Of a DNA stretch of 64,000 nucleotides, positions 49,140 to 61,700 are shown piece by piece. Numbering within the stretch: the first letter of the stretch is position 1; every line of letters starts with the position of its first letter. A model generated the notes under the pieces. It did not search any database and was not told the DNA's origin. It saw only the letters and a program-made list of their open reading frames with translations. The stretch covers positions 434,001 to 498,000 of the forward strand of contig JAXBDG010000022.1 of the NCBI GenBank assembly GCA_036320915.1. Direction: 5' to 3'. The translations under genes were made by a program, and so were the position numbers. This stretch comes from Linnemannia elongata. Its lineage: Eukaryota > Mortierellomycota > Mortierellomycetes > Mortierellales > Mortierellaceae.

Positions 49140-52100
49140 CTAAGGCAATGGCGAAATGGGCGGTGATGGTATCACAGTAGTCGAGGTGCGTGTCAAATCT
49201 ACTGGCGTTTGCTCTGGAGTATCCACAACATACCGTTGTTTCGCTCCCATCGAGGCAGATCTGCGTAGGAGCATCGGCGAATGAGGTCCTGTGGTTGTCG
49301 ACACTGTAGTCATTGCTGTCGCTGCTGCTGCTGCCGCTGCTATTGCTGATTGACCGTCATCATGGAATCGGGTCAGGGTATCGCGAGATTGTTTGCGGAT
49401 CTTGTCCATTGCTGCCAACTCGGTAGAGATGTGAGAGGGTGTCGGGGTGGTGTTGCGAGGATCAAAACTTGGTGATGGTAGAAGGACAGTGCTGTTGCTA
49501 CTGCTGCTGATAGTGTTGTTGGTGTTGTTATGAGTCATGGTACTAGACGGTTTCTTTGACAGATCATGCAATGGTTCCTGTCCTTGCGAAAAATATGATG
49601 GGTCGTCGTCATGATCTTCTATAACTCCATTGCCTTCCAGTACCGAGTTGATCGCACTCAATCGTTCCTTCCTGCCGCCTCCAGCTCCCCTAGAGCCTCC
49701 TCGAGTCAAGGTCACGAGAGGGGCGTCGACTCCTGGACCTGCTCGGTTGAGGGCCATGGGAGGAAACGACTGCGAAGACTTCATGGCATGAGGACTCGAT
49801 GGTGTGGATATCGACGACACGGTGGGGAGAACCGAATGACCTCCTCCTCCAGCGTTGGATCGGTGTGGCCATTTGAGGAGCCCTGCAATGTTCAAAATGT
49901 CCAGTCCGTCACGACGACCTTCCATGGTCAACCGGCGAGATATCCTACGCGCTGCTACTGCAGTCTCATCATCCTCATCCCACTTGCTGTTGTTGTTTTT
50001 AAGAATAAGGACCGGTGAGGCAAGGGGCGAAGACAGATGCTGAGTGAGTGTCGTCGCTGTGGTGAGGTTGTTGGTAGGTGTAGTTTGGAAATCGATTTTT
50101 CGAGTTGAGATTCCCAGATTCGTGAGCACGCCTTCATCCATTCCCTCGACTGGGTACGACTTCTGATCCGATATTGGTCTTGTTGTTTCTTCCGCTGTTG
50201 TCCGTGCTGATGCTTGGGGTGAGGCGGAAGAGACAGATGAACGTGGGGTCGGATCACCTTCGTTTTCATCACCACCTTCGTTCCCTGGCTTATTGTTGGT
50301 TTCAGCAGCAGTCGAGTCAGAGCTTGAAGCTGTTCCTGCAACGTGGGTATCATCTTCCATGAATCGCTTCGACCGACTCTCCTCCATCTCGCGCGTTGCA
50401 TAGTTCGAATGAAAGTCCATGCTTAGTCGGGCGGTGAGGAACGACGACGAAGGGTGTTCAAAGAAAAGGTCGCTGTGTCGGGCAGAGGGGAACGAGGACT
50501 GCGCGACCAGCATGGCAGGTCGACGGGGTCGTGGGTTGTTTGTGATGCCATCCTCGATCATGGTGTTGAGGTTGTCGTCCCTAGCGCCAGAGCCATATTT
50601 GTCTTGGAAGTGCCGCAAAAGGATTCGTGGGGGTGGCAAGGAAAAGATGGGACAGGCAAGGAGGCGAATGCAGAGGTCCAGAGCCTGGGCCTGCGGACTG
50701 AACACCTCTTCGGGTTTGGTCATGTAATAGATGAACATGGCACAGTATCCCTGAAGGAGAAAAGGCAAAAGGCAGACAAAAGCAAAGCCAAGGGAAAAAA
50801 AAGTACATGTGCAGCGTAGATTAATTTCAAAGTCCGATACAGAGGAAAGGCGGCAAAAAAACAAAAAAGCGTGCTTTGTTGGAAAGTTGGGTGGTTTGAC
50901 ATTTAGTGTCCTCTACGCCCAATTCACACTCACAAGCAACACACTCCTCGGGGACAGCTACAGTCTCACTCCTCTTTCGAACACGTTCTCCTCTTTTCTA
51001 GCCCTCTTCAATTGTTTCTGTAAGCATGACATTATGACATAAGAAAGAAAGGGAGGCGAAAGGATTGCCTTGACTTGGGCGACCGTGGGTGATGGAAAAA
51101 GAGAGGAATAGACAGAGCCCATCACAGTTTTTTGGAGTCAAGCCAAAGGAAACAACAAAGTGGACGCAGGGTGAATCAGAGAGCAAAACAGAGTGGGCCA
51201 TTATGCCAAACAAATGTCCTATTTGCACGGAAGCCAAAAAAAAAAAAAAAAAAAAAAAAGGCGAAAAACACGCCAACAGCCGCGTGTTTCCTTCGTCACA
51301 GAGGCACTCGAAAGAAGCACCTCTGGCGGGCTCCTTAATACCAACATCCTGCCCGCTTTGCATACCATGGTTTAGACCGGATTTGCTGGCGCTCTCTTTG
51401 TTCCATCGTTCCCAAGGGTAGAAAAACGATGACCAGAAGGGTCAAGAAATATGGGCTGGAAGGTCAAGGGTGGGATTGAGAAGGGAAGGTGATAGTGAAG
51501 GAAGGTAAGCACTTACAATGGACGTGATTCCAAGGGCACTCAAGTACCAGGTGCCAACGGCGAGCGTATTGCTGTCGGCAATATTGGCAACACCGGTGCT
51601 GTTGTGATGCCGCACCAATGGAACCTAAGTGAACGATAAGGCAACATTATGTTAGCACATGAGGACAACCATTTTGCCATTGAACAACCCCCGTGTTTCC
51701 ATGTCGGAGGGAGAGAGATTCCACTGAGAAATAAAAGTTTTCCTTCTTTTGTCGTCCATTGAAAATGAGCGCGGGAACGGACCAATGCCTTTTGACAGCA
51801 GTACTCTGCGCTTTGTATTTTTGAATGTCCTCACTCGCTGACTTTGTCAATATTCTGCCAGTGCATCACATCCAATGTAGGCAATGGTGTGAGGAAGTAT
51901 CACTGCCGTAAGAAGAAACGAATGTTTCGAAAAGAAAAGTCCCTGCGTGTAAGCAAAGCAAAGTCATGGAGGTGTGAAGTGAAGAGTCGAAGGGGCGATA
52001 GTAGAATCGAGAGTAGAATGCTCACTGTGAGCAGTAACGGCAATGTTTCTTCCTTTCTTGATTCTAAGACGATTATCGGCTTGTTATATCCTCCGTGAAC

Positions 52101-52680
52101 CATAAACGGGATTCTTTTTCTTCTGACGCCGCCCTTGTTGGCAACCACCATCGGCGCAGTTGACGAGAATAGAACAATGTAAACTTACAAAGAGGTAGGC
52201 GATGGTGACTCCACAGGCGAGGACTTTGACCATCTGTCGCACCCAGTAGATCCAGATGACAGGAGTCGAATTCCTGTCGAGGGAGTGCGAGCCCCAGACG
52301 GCATAGCAATAGTAGGAGAGCTCTGATATGGCGACAAGGTCGTAGATGATGACGGAGGCAAGGGCGGTTCTCCAGATCAGGGTTTGGTGGCGGGTGAGGG
52401 GGTAGAAGGCGTAGCCGAGTTGGATGATGGTTGAGATGACCCAGGTGACGGCGATGCATTCAGCGACGAATTGGTAGACCCAGAAGATGGAGAGCGACAT
52501 CTTGTCGGTGGCATAGACGATGGAGAGAGCCGCGATGGAGAGGCCACAGATGGCCATGACGGCTGAGCCGAGACGAAGGGGTGTCCTTGAGCGGTGGAAC
52601 TGGACGCAGGCGAGGGCGGCGACCAGGGCGGCAAAGCTGGTCGCGACAATTGAGGTGGGTATAGGCGGGATGGTGATCAT
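49140..52680 (-). CDS. Seven-transmembrane protein with disordered tail, paralogue 1
   Basis: Three exons, all in phase 0: 52680-52189, 51624-51517, 50750-49140; 736 aa. Seven hydrophobic helices occupy about residues 8-235: SIVATSFAALVAALACVQF, LGSAVMAICGLSIAALSIVY, FWVYQFVAECIAVTWVIS, TALASVIIYDLVAISELSYY, QMVKVLACGVTIAYLFVPLV, VGTWYLSALGITSIGYCAMF and ALDLCIRLLACPIFSLPPPR. A charged tail of about 490 residues follows, rich in Ser/Thr/Asn with short phosphorylation-like SP/TP motifs. Topology is receptor-like, and the VG-WYLS and FSLP-P blocks match the larger 7TM protein at 58.7 kb. The second intron is unusually long (766 bases). I cannot name a family; a fungal GPCR-like or other 7TM sensor is an inference from topology only. 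Confidence 0.8.
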
Positions 52681-53260
52681 CCTGGATGATAATGATGATA
52701 ATGGCGATAATACTCCTGCAGCAACGCGAGTGGGTGGGTTTCAGGACTGGTTGATATCAGTGATGATTGATGATTGATGATTCAAATACAGGAACCAGGG
52801 GAGGGGAAGGGGAACCAGGTCTGAAAAAAAGGAAAACGCTGGTAACCAGAATACACCGGTAATAAAAATTAATACAGAAGGCGTGTCTTTGTTGGAGGTT
52901 GTTGAAGGAGTAGCTGAGAGTGAGTGAGTGGAAGGTCGCTGGGGGGGATGGAGTGTTCCCTCGGTTTATCGCAGACTGGGCATCCTGGGGAAAAGAGTGT
53001 GTACTTGTCCTCAATGGATGAAATAAGTTGTAGAATAAGTAAAGTAGTTAAGGAAGTGTGAAGAGGACGGTGCGATGAATGAAAGTTGATCGTTAATGTT
53101 GTAAAGAAGAGTGTGGGTGTGGAGGTTTAATCAAACAAAAGGGAGAGAGAATGATGCTGGAAGTAAAGAGCGTGACCCATGGGAAGTGAGTGAGTGGAGT
53201 TGTCTAGCAAATGGGTCTAAGAAGAAAAGAGAGAAGGAAGGCAAAAAGTGATGGCTGATG

Positions 53261-53294
<34 letters not shown>

Positions 53295-54072
53295 AAGAGG
53301 AAGGGCGGAAGGGAAAGGAAAGGCAAGGCAAGGGAAGAAAGAAAACACTACGCTGCAGGCTGCAAGTCGGTCAACGGACTCTAAACTCAATGAATATTTA
53401 CGACATCTGAGAGAAAAAAAAAGACCCGATGGGCAAACAAAGTAGATAAAAGGTACGAGAGCCAGAGAAGGGGGCACATTTACCATCAACATCGTCGTTG
53501 AGGCGGGGGGAAGAGGAAGGGAAAAGAAACCTGAGAGCCATCACTCTCCTTTCGATTGATTGCAAGGGAACAGCAGCAAGAAGGACGCCGGTGGTGGACA
53601 GAGATATGTAGGTCTACATGTAGTCCGAATGGAGGAGAAAGAGGAGTCTGAATAAAAAAGAATAAAGCACTTACTACGCATCGACATATGTTCAGCATTC
53701 ACTCATGAACCCACTGGCGATGGCATTGGCGGCTGCAAAGGAACTACGCATAAGAAAATGCGGGGTAGAAAGAAGAAGGGATTTGAGACTGGGTGAGGGT
53801 GAGTATCCATAATAAGACAACCTGTATGCAGTATGTGAAGACCAATTTGTCAATTGGCGCAAATGGAGAACGGGGAAAGGACAGACATTCGATTCCTTTC
53901 TTGGACACACACACGGCGACTACTAGGCTTAGGTACAAAAGGCAAGCGTGTGCGTGCCATGTTCTTCTTTTCTTTCTTTTCCTTTTCTTACTTGCTTTCC
54001 CACACTTCTTTCTGTCTTTCCACTTTTACTCATTCACCCATTCCACTCTCAGCTCCTCCTTCCCTCATCACA
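52681..54072. other. Intergenic region between 7TM paralogue 1 and PHYHD1-like gene
   Basis: Divergent promoter region with a 28-base A run (53264-53291) and purine-rich blocks on + before it. A pyrimidine-rich stretch (53960-54070) precedes the dioxygenase ATG. No gene seen. Confidence 0.45.
53264..53291. repeat. Homopolymer A tract, 28 bases
   Basis: Uninterrupted A run in the divergent intergenic region. Confidence 0.95.
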
Positions 54073-55758
54073 ATGACAGCAAACCTTCACTTCCTCACCC
54101 CTGAACAGAAGCAAAAGGTAATACAGCAGCGTCAACATTGTCTGTCAATAGTTTATTCTTTCACATTTGCCCGCTTGCAAATCGATTCACAGTACTAACA
54201 ATCATGCGGCACATTTTATTACAACCCCAATCCTGCCTGGTTGCGAACCAAGTTTGAAGACGAAGGGTAATCACAAGTAAAGGGATTGATAGAGAATGAT
54301 AGAGCACCTAATGGGACCATGCTGAATAACCAATATATAAACTAACGTTGCCTCCCCAATCCGCGTTTGCTCCTCTTCACCTTGTAACTCGACAACAGGT
54401 ACCTCGTCATCCCAAACTTCTTCTCACAGGCCACCGCTGATGAACTTCGCGCAAGAGCATCCGAGATGCTTGAAAACTTTTCCCTGGAGGGTCACCCCAT
54501 GACAACCTTCTCAACCGGCACCGGAGAGGTAGTTCTTTCGCCCCAAGTGAATCAATACTGTCATGTTTCTGGCGTCAAAACACGTTAACACAAAGATGGA
54601 CTAACAGAAAATACGCTCACTTTTCTTTCGCCTTAGGAGAAAAAGCACATTGGCGACGACTACTTTTTAACATCGGGAGACAAGGTGCGCTACTTTTTCG
54701 AGGAGGAGGCGTTTGACAAGCAGGGAAACCTGACGGTGCCCAAGTCCCGAGCGATCAACAAGATTGGCCATGGTATGTGTCATTTTCTTTTCTTCTACTC
54801 TTTTTCTCCGCCATCCCCGCATTCCCGAAAACCTCAAACTCGTCCATTTTCCAGCTGTGGGGAAACCTTTTCCTTCTCACCATGTGACTCTTAGCACACT
54901 GCGGAAATTTTATCCGGGTCACTTGAATTCTTGACTGATTTGGCCTGTCTTCCTTCCGTTCCGATCGACTTAGCCCTTCATGAACTGGAGCCCAAGTTCC
55001 GCGCTCTCTCCCTGTCCAAGGACATGAAGGCTCTCGCCCAAGACCTCGACTTCAAGGACCCCCGTGTCCTCCAGTCTATGTTGATCTTCAAGCAGCCCAA
55101 GATTGGAGGCGAGGTTCCTCCTCACCAGGACTCGACCTTCCTCTACACCGAACCCCTCTCCGCACGTGGCTTCTGGTTCGCACTCGAGGACTGCACCGCA
55201 GAGAACGGCGCCCTTTCCTTTGCCCCCGGATCTCACAAGAGTAAGCATTTACTTTTCCTTGGTTGAATGTCACCACAGGTATATACTCAACCCAATGCCA
55301 TGCACTAGTGAGACTGACCACATTATGTTATAAATAACTGCAGAGTACCCCGTAAACCGCCGGTTCATTCGCGACCCCAAGTCTACAGGAGTGACATTCA
55401 GAGGCGAGGAAGAGCACCAGGCACCCGACGAGGAGTTCAAGTTGGCAGAGTGCAAGGCTGGCTCCTTGGTCCTCATCCATGGATCCGTCCTTCACAAGTC
55501 GCCTGCTAACAGGAGCGACAAGAGCCGTTACATTTACACCTTCCATGTCATCGAGGGTGGCGCAGAATACGACGGCGACAACTGGTATGTTGCTTGAAGA
55601 ATTGTTGCTCTTTTTATGTGTGCTTGATAGCGTCTCCGTGAAGATTATGTGACGAATTGCTGACATTAATATGTGTCTATTTTCTTTCGTTATACAACTG
55701 TAGGTTGCAGCCTACCAAAGAGATGCCCTTCACTCCTCTCTTTACTACCGAGCCTTAG
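54073..55758 (+). CDS. Phytanoyl-CoA dioxygenase family protein (PHYHD1-like)
   Basis: Fe(II)/2-oxoglutarate-dependent oxygenase. Seven exons: 54073-54117, 54253-54266, 54399-54528, 54637-54772, 54974-55240, 55344-55584, 55704-55758; 295 aa, near the length of human PHYHD1, which it resembles end to end (DYFLTSGDKVRYFFEEEAFD, INKIGHALHELEP, LQSMLIFKQPKIGGEVPPHQ, FLYTEP, ENGALSFAPGSHK, NWLQPTKEMPF). Metal ligands: His159 and Asp161 in PPHQDSTF and His248 in LHKSPANRSDKSR; the Arg at about 259 should bind 2-oxoglutarate. Exon 2 is a 14-base microexon (FEDEG); it is required to reach the usual GYLVIPNFF start of the domain, and a perfect TACTAAC branch point lies 56 bases before its acceptor. 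PHYHD1 does not use phytanoyl-CoA in mammals, so the substrate is unknown. Confidence 0.93.
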
Positions 55759-56816
55759 GGAAAAGTAGTTTGAAAACGAAATAAACAGAAAATGTGCGTA
55801 CAGGTCTTGGAGTAATCACGCCTGGTCAGGCAGCTGTAGCTTAGTGATCGCCAAAGAGACGCGTATGATAAAAAGGTCTGGGATCTGTTATGAGGAAAAG
55901 AGAGGTCGACGTACTTGCTTGTTGAAGCGAACGGCCATAATCGGGGAGAACTAAAAGAAAAAATAGAAGGGATACGGAGCACGAGAGAGTAGAACTCAAG
56001 AGAAAAAGGAAATTCAGCAAAGTGTTGGTTGAAAGAAAAGACGACTGTTCCAATGTCAACGCTTTCAACTAATCCAGTAGTCACCTGACAACAGCGACTC
56101 TGAGTAGAAACCCATTCCCGCATTACGAAATCACTTTTTGTCGCCGTTCAGGAACAATCACTTTGATGACTGATGATTAACGAACACTCTTCGTTTCATG
56201 TTTTGACATCTTGCCACCATCATTTCAGATACCGGATCTGTTGATAGAATTGGTGGCGTTCGCTATTCAGGCACTATTGTTCAGCTAGGCCTCAGCGAGG
56301 TCCTCTCTTAATGTTTGCTTTATTTATTTTTTCTGGCAAAAAATATTGGGCTGTGAACAATCATGGCTGTTGTTGACAGTGAAATGAAGCAAGAAAAAAA
56401 AATTGATGCAAGAGACTAGACATGCCTGCAAGGTTTATCACCCGAAAGAAGGGAGAGAGCACGTTTTGTTTTCTCAGCGGGTTGTGCAGGACGATGAAAA
56501 AGTCTCCCGTTGGGCTTTTATGGATCCGTTTTTATTGTTGTTTTTTTTCTCTTTCGTTCCTTTGTTCTGCCAATTGCGCTTATTACTGACCTTCCTTAAC
56601 CTTGAGGAAAGGGGAAAGATGAATGAAGGACGGCCAGAAAGAGACCAGGCAAGAAACTATACTGGATTTGGAGTACCTCTCTTTGATGAGGCTCTATGGC
56701 TGTGAAATGTGTGTAACCGTTTTGTTAATGAGCGCATCTGAGTGGAATAGAGGGGGTCATCGTGATTGTCCATCCGTTGGGCACTAAATTATTTGAACCC
56801 AACAACAAACACACAA

Positions 56817-56848
<32 letters not shown>

Positions 56849-58744
56849 AAAAAAAAAAAAAAAAAAACCTTACTTGGATTGGGTATCGGGAGAATGAGCA
56901 AACGGGAAGAGGAACATGGAGTGAGAGAAAGATAAAGAGGAAGAGCAAAAGAAGAAGAAGAAACTGTAGATAGACATGATCCATCCAAATCTACTAATGA
57001 GTAAAGGAAAGGAGGAAAGGGATGAGAGGAAAAGATAGGAAAGGCATTGACCTTTTCAGCTATCTCCATGTTCATCAAGTGTTGTCGTCAATAATGTTCT
57101 TGATTTACCTTTTGATCGTACGACAATGCAAAAATAAACGAAGTCCATTTGAGCACACGATGATCCATCCTCACCATGCACTCGATAAAAGATGATGTGC
57201 GCGGCGCACGAAAAAAAAACACCAACAACAGTAACAATAACATTAACAAAGCCCGTTTTTTTTTGTTCTTGGATGGATGGGGGAGAGAGGAAAACTCTAA
57301 GTCACCTTCTGATGATTGTGCATGGCTTTGTACGCCCAGGGTGTTTTTGTTTTTTGTTTTTTTCTCATTGGAAGTCCTCAATCGTTCAACTAGCTTCCCC
57401 TGCCTGACAGACGTCTTACAAAGAGATGGCATGCATGGGGTGGGAAGTTGGCCTTGTCATCTGTCCACTTTTTTTTCTTTGTTTTATGAGATGGCGTTGT
57501 TTGATTCATTTCATATGTCTTGTTTGTTGTTTTGTTTGTATTTCCTTGATGCATGCAGAAGGTGGATGTTTGTATGATATGTATAGTACGTTGCTCTCTT
57601 ACATACACCTGTCTCTCTTCTTCCGCTGTCTCTCACTCTCTCGCTCTCTCTCGAAGTGGGCATACACGGATGACGGATGTCCATATCTCTCTGTCTGTTT
57701 GTTCAATTGAGGTAGTGGAGTTGGATGGGATGGGAGTACGATAGTGACCAATTCCAATGGAAATGAAAGAATGTACCATGGGGTCAACTCTTCTTCTCTT
57801 GTTTCTTCTGTGCACCTTTTTTTCTGGTTATTCTTTGTTCTTTCTCTTCTCCACTTCCCGGCCTTCCTCTCTTCTTCTGTCCTTTCTTCTGGGACCTCCC
57901 CTCTATTCCCTTCGACTTCTCAATTCCTCTCTTCCTTTTCTCTTCATCGCCATTCCTCTCGTCTCCATTCTTCTCTATCTTTCCATCTCTCTCACACCTC
58001 CCTCATCCAACAAGCAAGGGACCATTTCCTTCATTCCGTCACTCATTCATTTCCTTCTTTCCTTCCTCACTTCTTCCTTGACCTTTTATTCTTATTTATC
58101 TCCTCCTCCCTGCCCAAGCGTGGCTCGACACTGCCCCATTCCCGTCTCTCGTTCATCAATTTATTACATACACCTTCCTCCCACCACAACCACAACCACA
58201 ACCACGACCACCACTTTTTGTCAATAACCCATTATTTCTCGAACTCCTCTCCCAGAAACGAGTTGTCGGTGTAAGAGATAATTACACTCAACCACCCACG
58301 TTCTTGTTCATTTTTTTTATGCTTTCCACGCGTCGCCACCCTCCTCGTTCCGCGACTCGTCTTATTCCTCACGTTCCTCCCCTTCCCTCTGTCACATCTG
58401 CCCTTTTTTTCAATCCTTGGATGTCTACAAGACGTGCCTAATACTGGTGGCTCTTGGAAGCAACCACGTTTTTCACGCACCGTTCGAACGACCAATCTGT
58501 GTACAGACAACATCAAAACACACACTACAACACGCTTTTTTATATTTTCGCACCACGCCTTACATTCACAACGATAATCATTCCTCCTTCATCGCTCCAC
58601 CGCCTCATTCTTTTCCTTCCTCGGTGCCTGAACCTCCTCTCCCTCTCTCCTTGTACATAGAGCACACCCTCTCACGCTTCCTCCTCTTCCTCCCTTCTTA
58701 TTACATCCATCTTTTCCTCACCCTACCGCCCTTCACGCTACACT
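55759..58744. other. 3-kb intergenic region with pyrimidine-rich leader
   Basis: No gene supported. 57600-58740 is strongly C/T-rich on + with overlapping open frames in more than one register, a composition effect, and probably forms the promoter and 5' leader of the 7TM gene. An A-rich run lies at about 56814-56867. Confidence 0.5.
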
Positions 58745-61700
58745 ATGAATTCAACTTCTAACAGAACAGAATCCTATGCACCCGAAATCTGCGGGTGGAT
58801 CTTTTCAAATGGATGCAACAGAGGCGAAACTACGGAGCGGCACGGTGACGATAAATGGCAATGGCGAGCTGTTAATATCAGCTTTGCTATCGCGACATGT
58901 TATCTCGCCATGATCGCCCTCGTCGCCCTCGTCATGTATGTTCGGAATCGGACCCGCCTTCGCCTTATTGTTGTTATCTTCTCGATTCTTGGCCTCTCAT
59001 CAGGCGTTGCTGGGTTCCTCTCCACGACGAGGTTCCAGGGCTCGTACAAGACGGACGACAAACTGCAGTCGCACCATTTCTGGATATGGTATTTTGCCTG
59101 CGAGGGTCTGGGCACCGCCATTCTTGCTTGGACGGTCGTCAAAGTGGGCACGGTGTTTTACTCCCAGGCCGGGAGGAAGAACATCTTTTACGTCCTGTCG
59201 GTCATAATGATTTTGGTCTTCTCCGCCATCGCCATCGCCAACCTGGTCGTCTATATCACTCAAGTGACTGGAAATACGCTCCGCGGCACTACCGCCGCCC
59301 GGTATCAACTGTGCATATCGTTCATGGAGAATTGCCTAAAAGAATTTCCAGTGAGCTCTAGGCCGGGCACATACGACTGGAGGTTAAATGTACTCAAGAA
59401 GTGGCTCGATGACCAAAGGAATCCGAGTCGTGAGGTCTATCTTCCCAACCAAATCTTAACCGCTGTCACCTTCCTCTGGGTGTCCTTGTACCTCTTTGTC
59501 CCGTTGTTGAGAAATCAGAAACACCGTCCCGTGATTGGCAGCGACATGACGGCCGTTGGCATCTGGTACCTCTCCTGTCTGTCGATCCTGGTGTCGGTAC
59601 GTGTCCCACGATAATAACAAATCAGCAAAGCTGGTAAACACGCCAATTATCAACGTGCATCCTAACAATCTTCTTGACCGTATTCTTTTAGGTGTACATG
59701 GCCCTTACCATTTGGTCGTGCTTTCAAGTAGAGCCTAAAACCTTGTACCAACCCTGGATTTCAGCTGTTGATGTCTGTCTTCGTGGCACCATCGGCATCG
59801 TTTTCAGTCTCCCGGCACCAAAGTTCATCATCCAGTTTGCTCGTCGATACTACGGTCACCAGCGCAAGGAAGGCGACAGCAGCAGAATCCCACGAGACAT
59901 CACCTACCGTCAACGTGGCATGTTCGGCTCCAGCATGAACTACTCTGAAGACTTTGGGGGTAACTTTTCGAACGATCGCTCCCCTGTGACGACCCTGGGT
60001 ACCACCGCCAAGGCTGGCGCATCTATCGAGGACCCCCTGGGTTACCTCGAAAACCACAGCAGCCGAAGCAACAACATGAACTTTGGATCCATAAAGCTCT
60101 TTCCCACCCGAAACCGAGGCGAGTCCATGGAGAGCAGCAAGGTGTTCAACCAGGATTTTGAACCCGAGGATCTTCAGGACGAAAACTTTACCGGTGACGA
60201 GGGTCACACCAGTGACTCGTTCCAGCAATACTACTCCAAGAAGGACACCGCTATTCCCATTGTCATGTCGAAGGATCTGAACTCGTTGACAACTTATGAA
60301 GTGCAAGAAAAGGGAGGCCATTCATCTGGACACAAGGTGGAGGAGCCTCAGCGACCAGCCCCAGCTTTGACGGCGACAAGGTCGACTGAGAAGCAGGCTG
60401 TCCGTTCATGGGATCTGGACAACCAGGCTAAACCGTCTATGGAGAGCATTGCCGCACCCTCCTCCTCCACTCAGGAGGTTACAATCCAGCAACCCGACAA
60501 GGGTGCTGCAAGTGAGCCACACTTGACCCCTGAAGGTATTTTTTTGTCTCATCCTTGACAGTGGCTGTAATATACCTTGTTCGGATATACTTGTACTAAC
60601 TTAATTTGTGTTGCATGTCTGTTTATTATGTATGTCAGCTGCTAGCGAGTCTGTACTGCAGCCCTCTGAACATGGCACACAGGAGGTGTTGACTTCCAAG
60701 AGCATCGGAACCACAGGAACGACGGGATGGGAGGTCGGTGGATGGGGCCATCCTCGGGAAGGCAACGACACTAGCACTACTAGCCCTGCTCATCCTCGGG
60801 ACGGCAGCAATGCCAGCAATGTCAGTCTTGCCCACCCTCTTGAAAAGAAGCTCTACCGACAAGACCTGGTATATAATGTAGGCGATGGCACCGTTTCTGT
60901 CCTCCCCGAGCTCACTGGTCTCCAGAAGCAGCTTGCCCAACACCAGTCGTCCCTTCTCCCGTCAGCCATTGCCATCCAGCACTACGATCCTGCCGAGAAC
61001 TGCCCACCAGCCCTACGTGCCCAGATGGAGGCCGCCTTCACCAACTATATCGAGAGTCTCCCACCAGATGTAGATATCGATGGGCGTATACGTCTTCGAG
61101 GCCAAGAGCCAGACTTGATTACAGCCGACTCTGACGACCTCAAAATGACTCGCCACCTCAACGAGCGGTTCCGGATCTACCAGCAGAACCACAACTCGTT
61201 CGCCTACGATCGCGCCTACTGGATCAAGCACCCACCCAACCAGTCTAGCAGCGACTCTGTTACCAGCCGAAGGGAGAAACTTTTAGAAGATATCTACCTC
61301 AACCCCATCCAATCCACCGCCTCCAAGCTGATTAACATTCAACCGCCACCACCCAGTTTTGCTCCGCCACTACCTCCTCCTATCGCCACCGCTTCCATTA
61401 AGAAGAAGTGGCTCTCTGGCCGCAAGTCTCATGACCTAGATCGCCTTTCATCCCAGAGTGCTACAATCAAGCTCAGCGAGTCCGACCGAGCTCCTTCTGG
61501 AGGTGAGCGCCGAGGAAGTCTAACTAACACCGGAACCGAAAGCGCCTCATCCAAGGCCAACAAGCCCAAAGAGAGTCGATTGGGTGTCTTTTCAAAGGTA
61601 CTCTCTGGAGGCGCCCACAAGGGTAGTGACCGCGTCCGCACTAGTCAAGACATCAACGAACCGGATCGTGAGCGCGACAAGCCAGAATCAGGAGCCAAGT

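Noticed and set aside
57744..58274. 176-codon + strand frame upstream of the large 7TM gene
   Set aside because: Ser/Phe/His-rich product of a C/T tract with a second frame open over the same DNA; more likely a leader.
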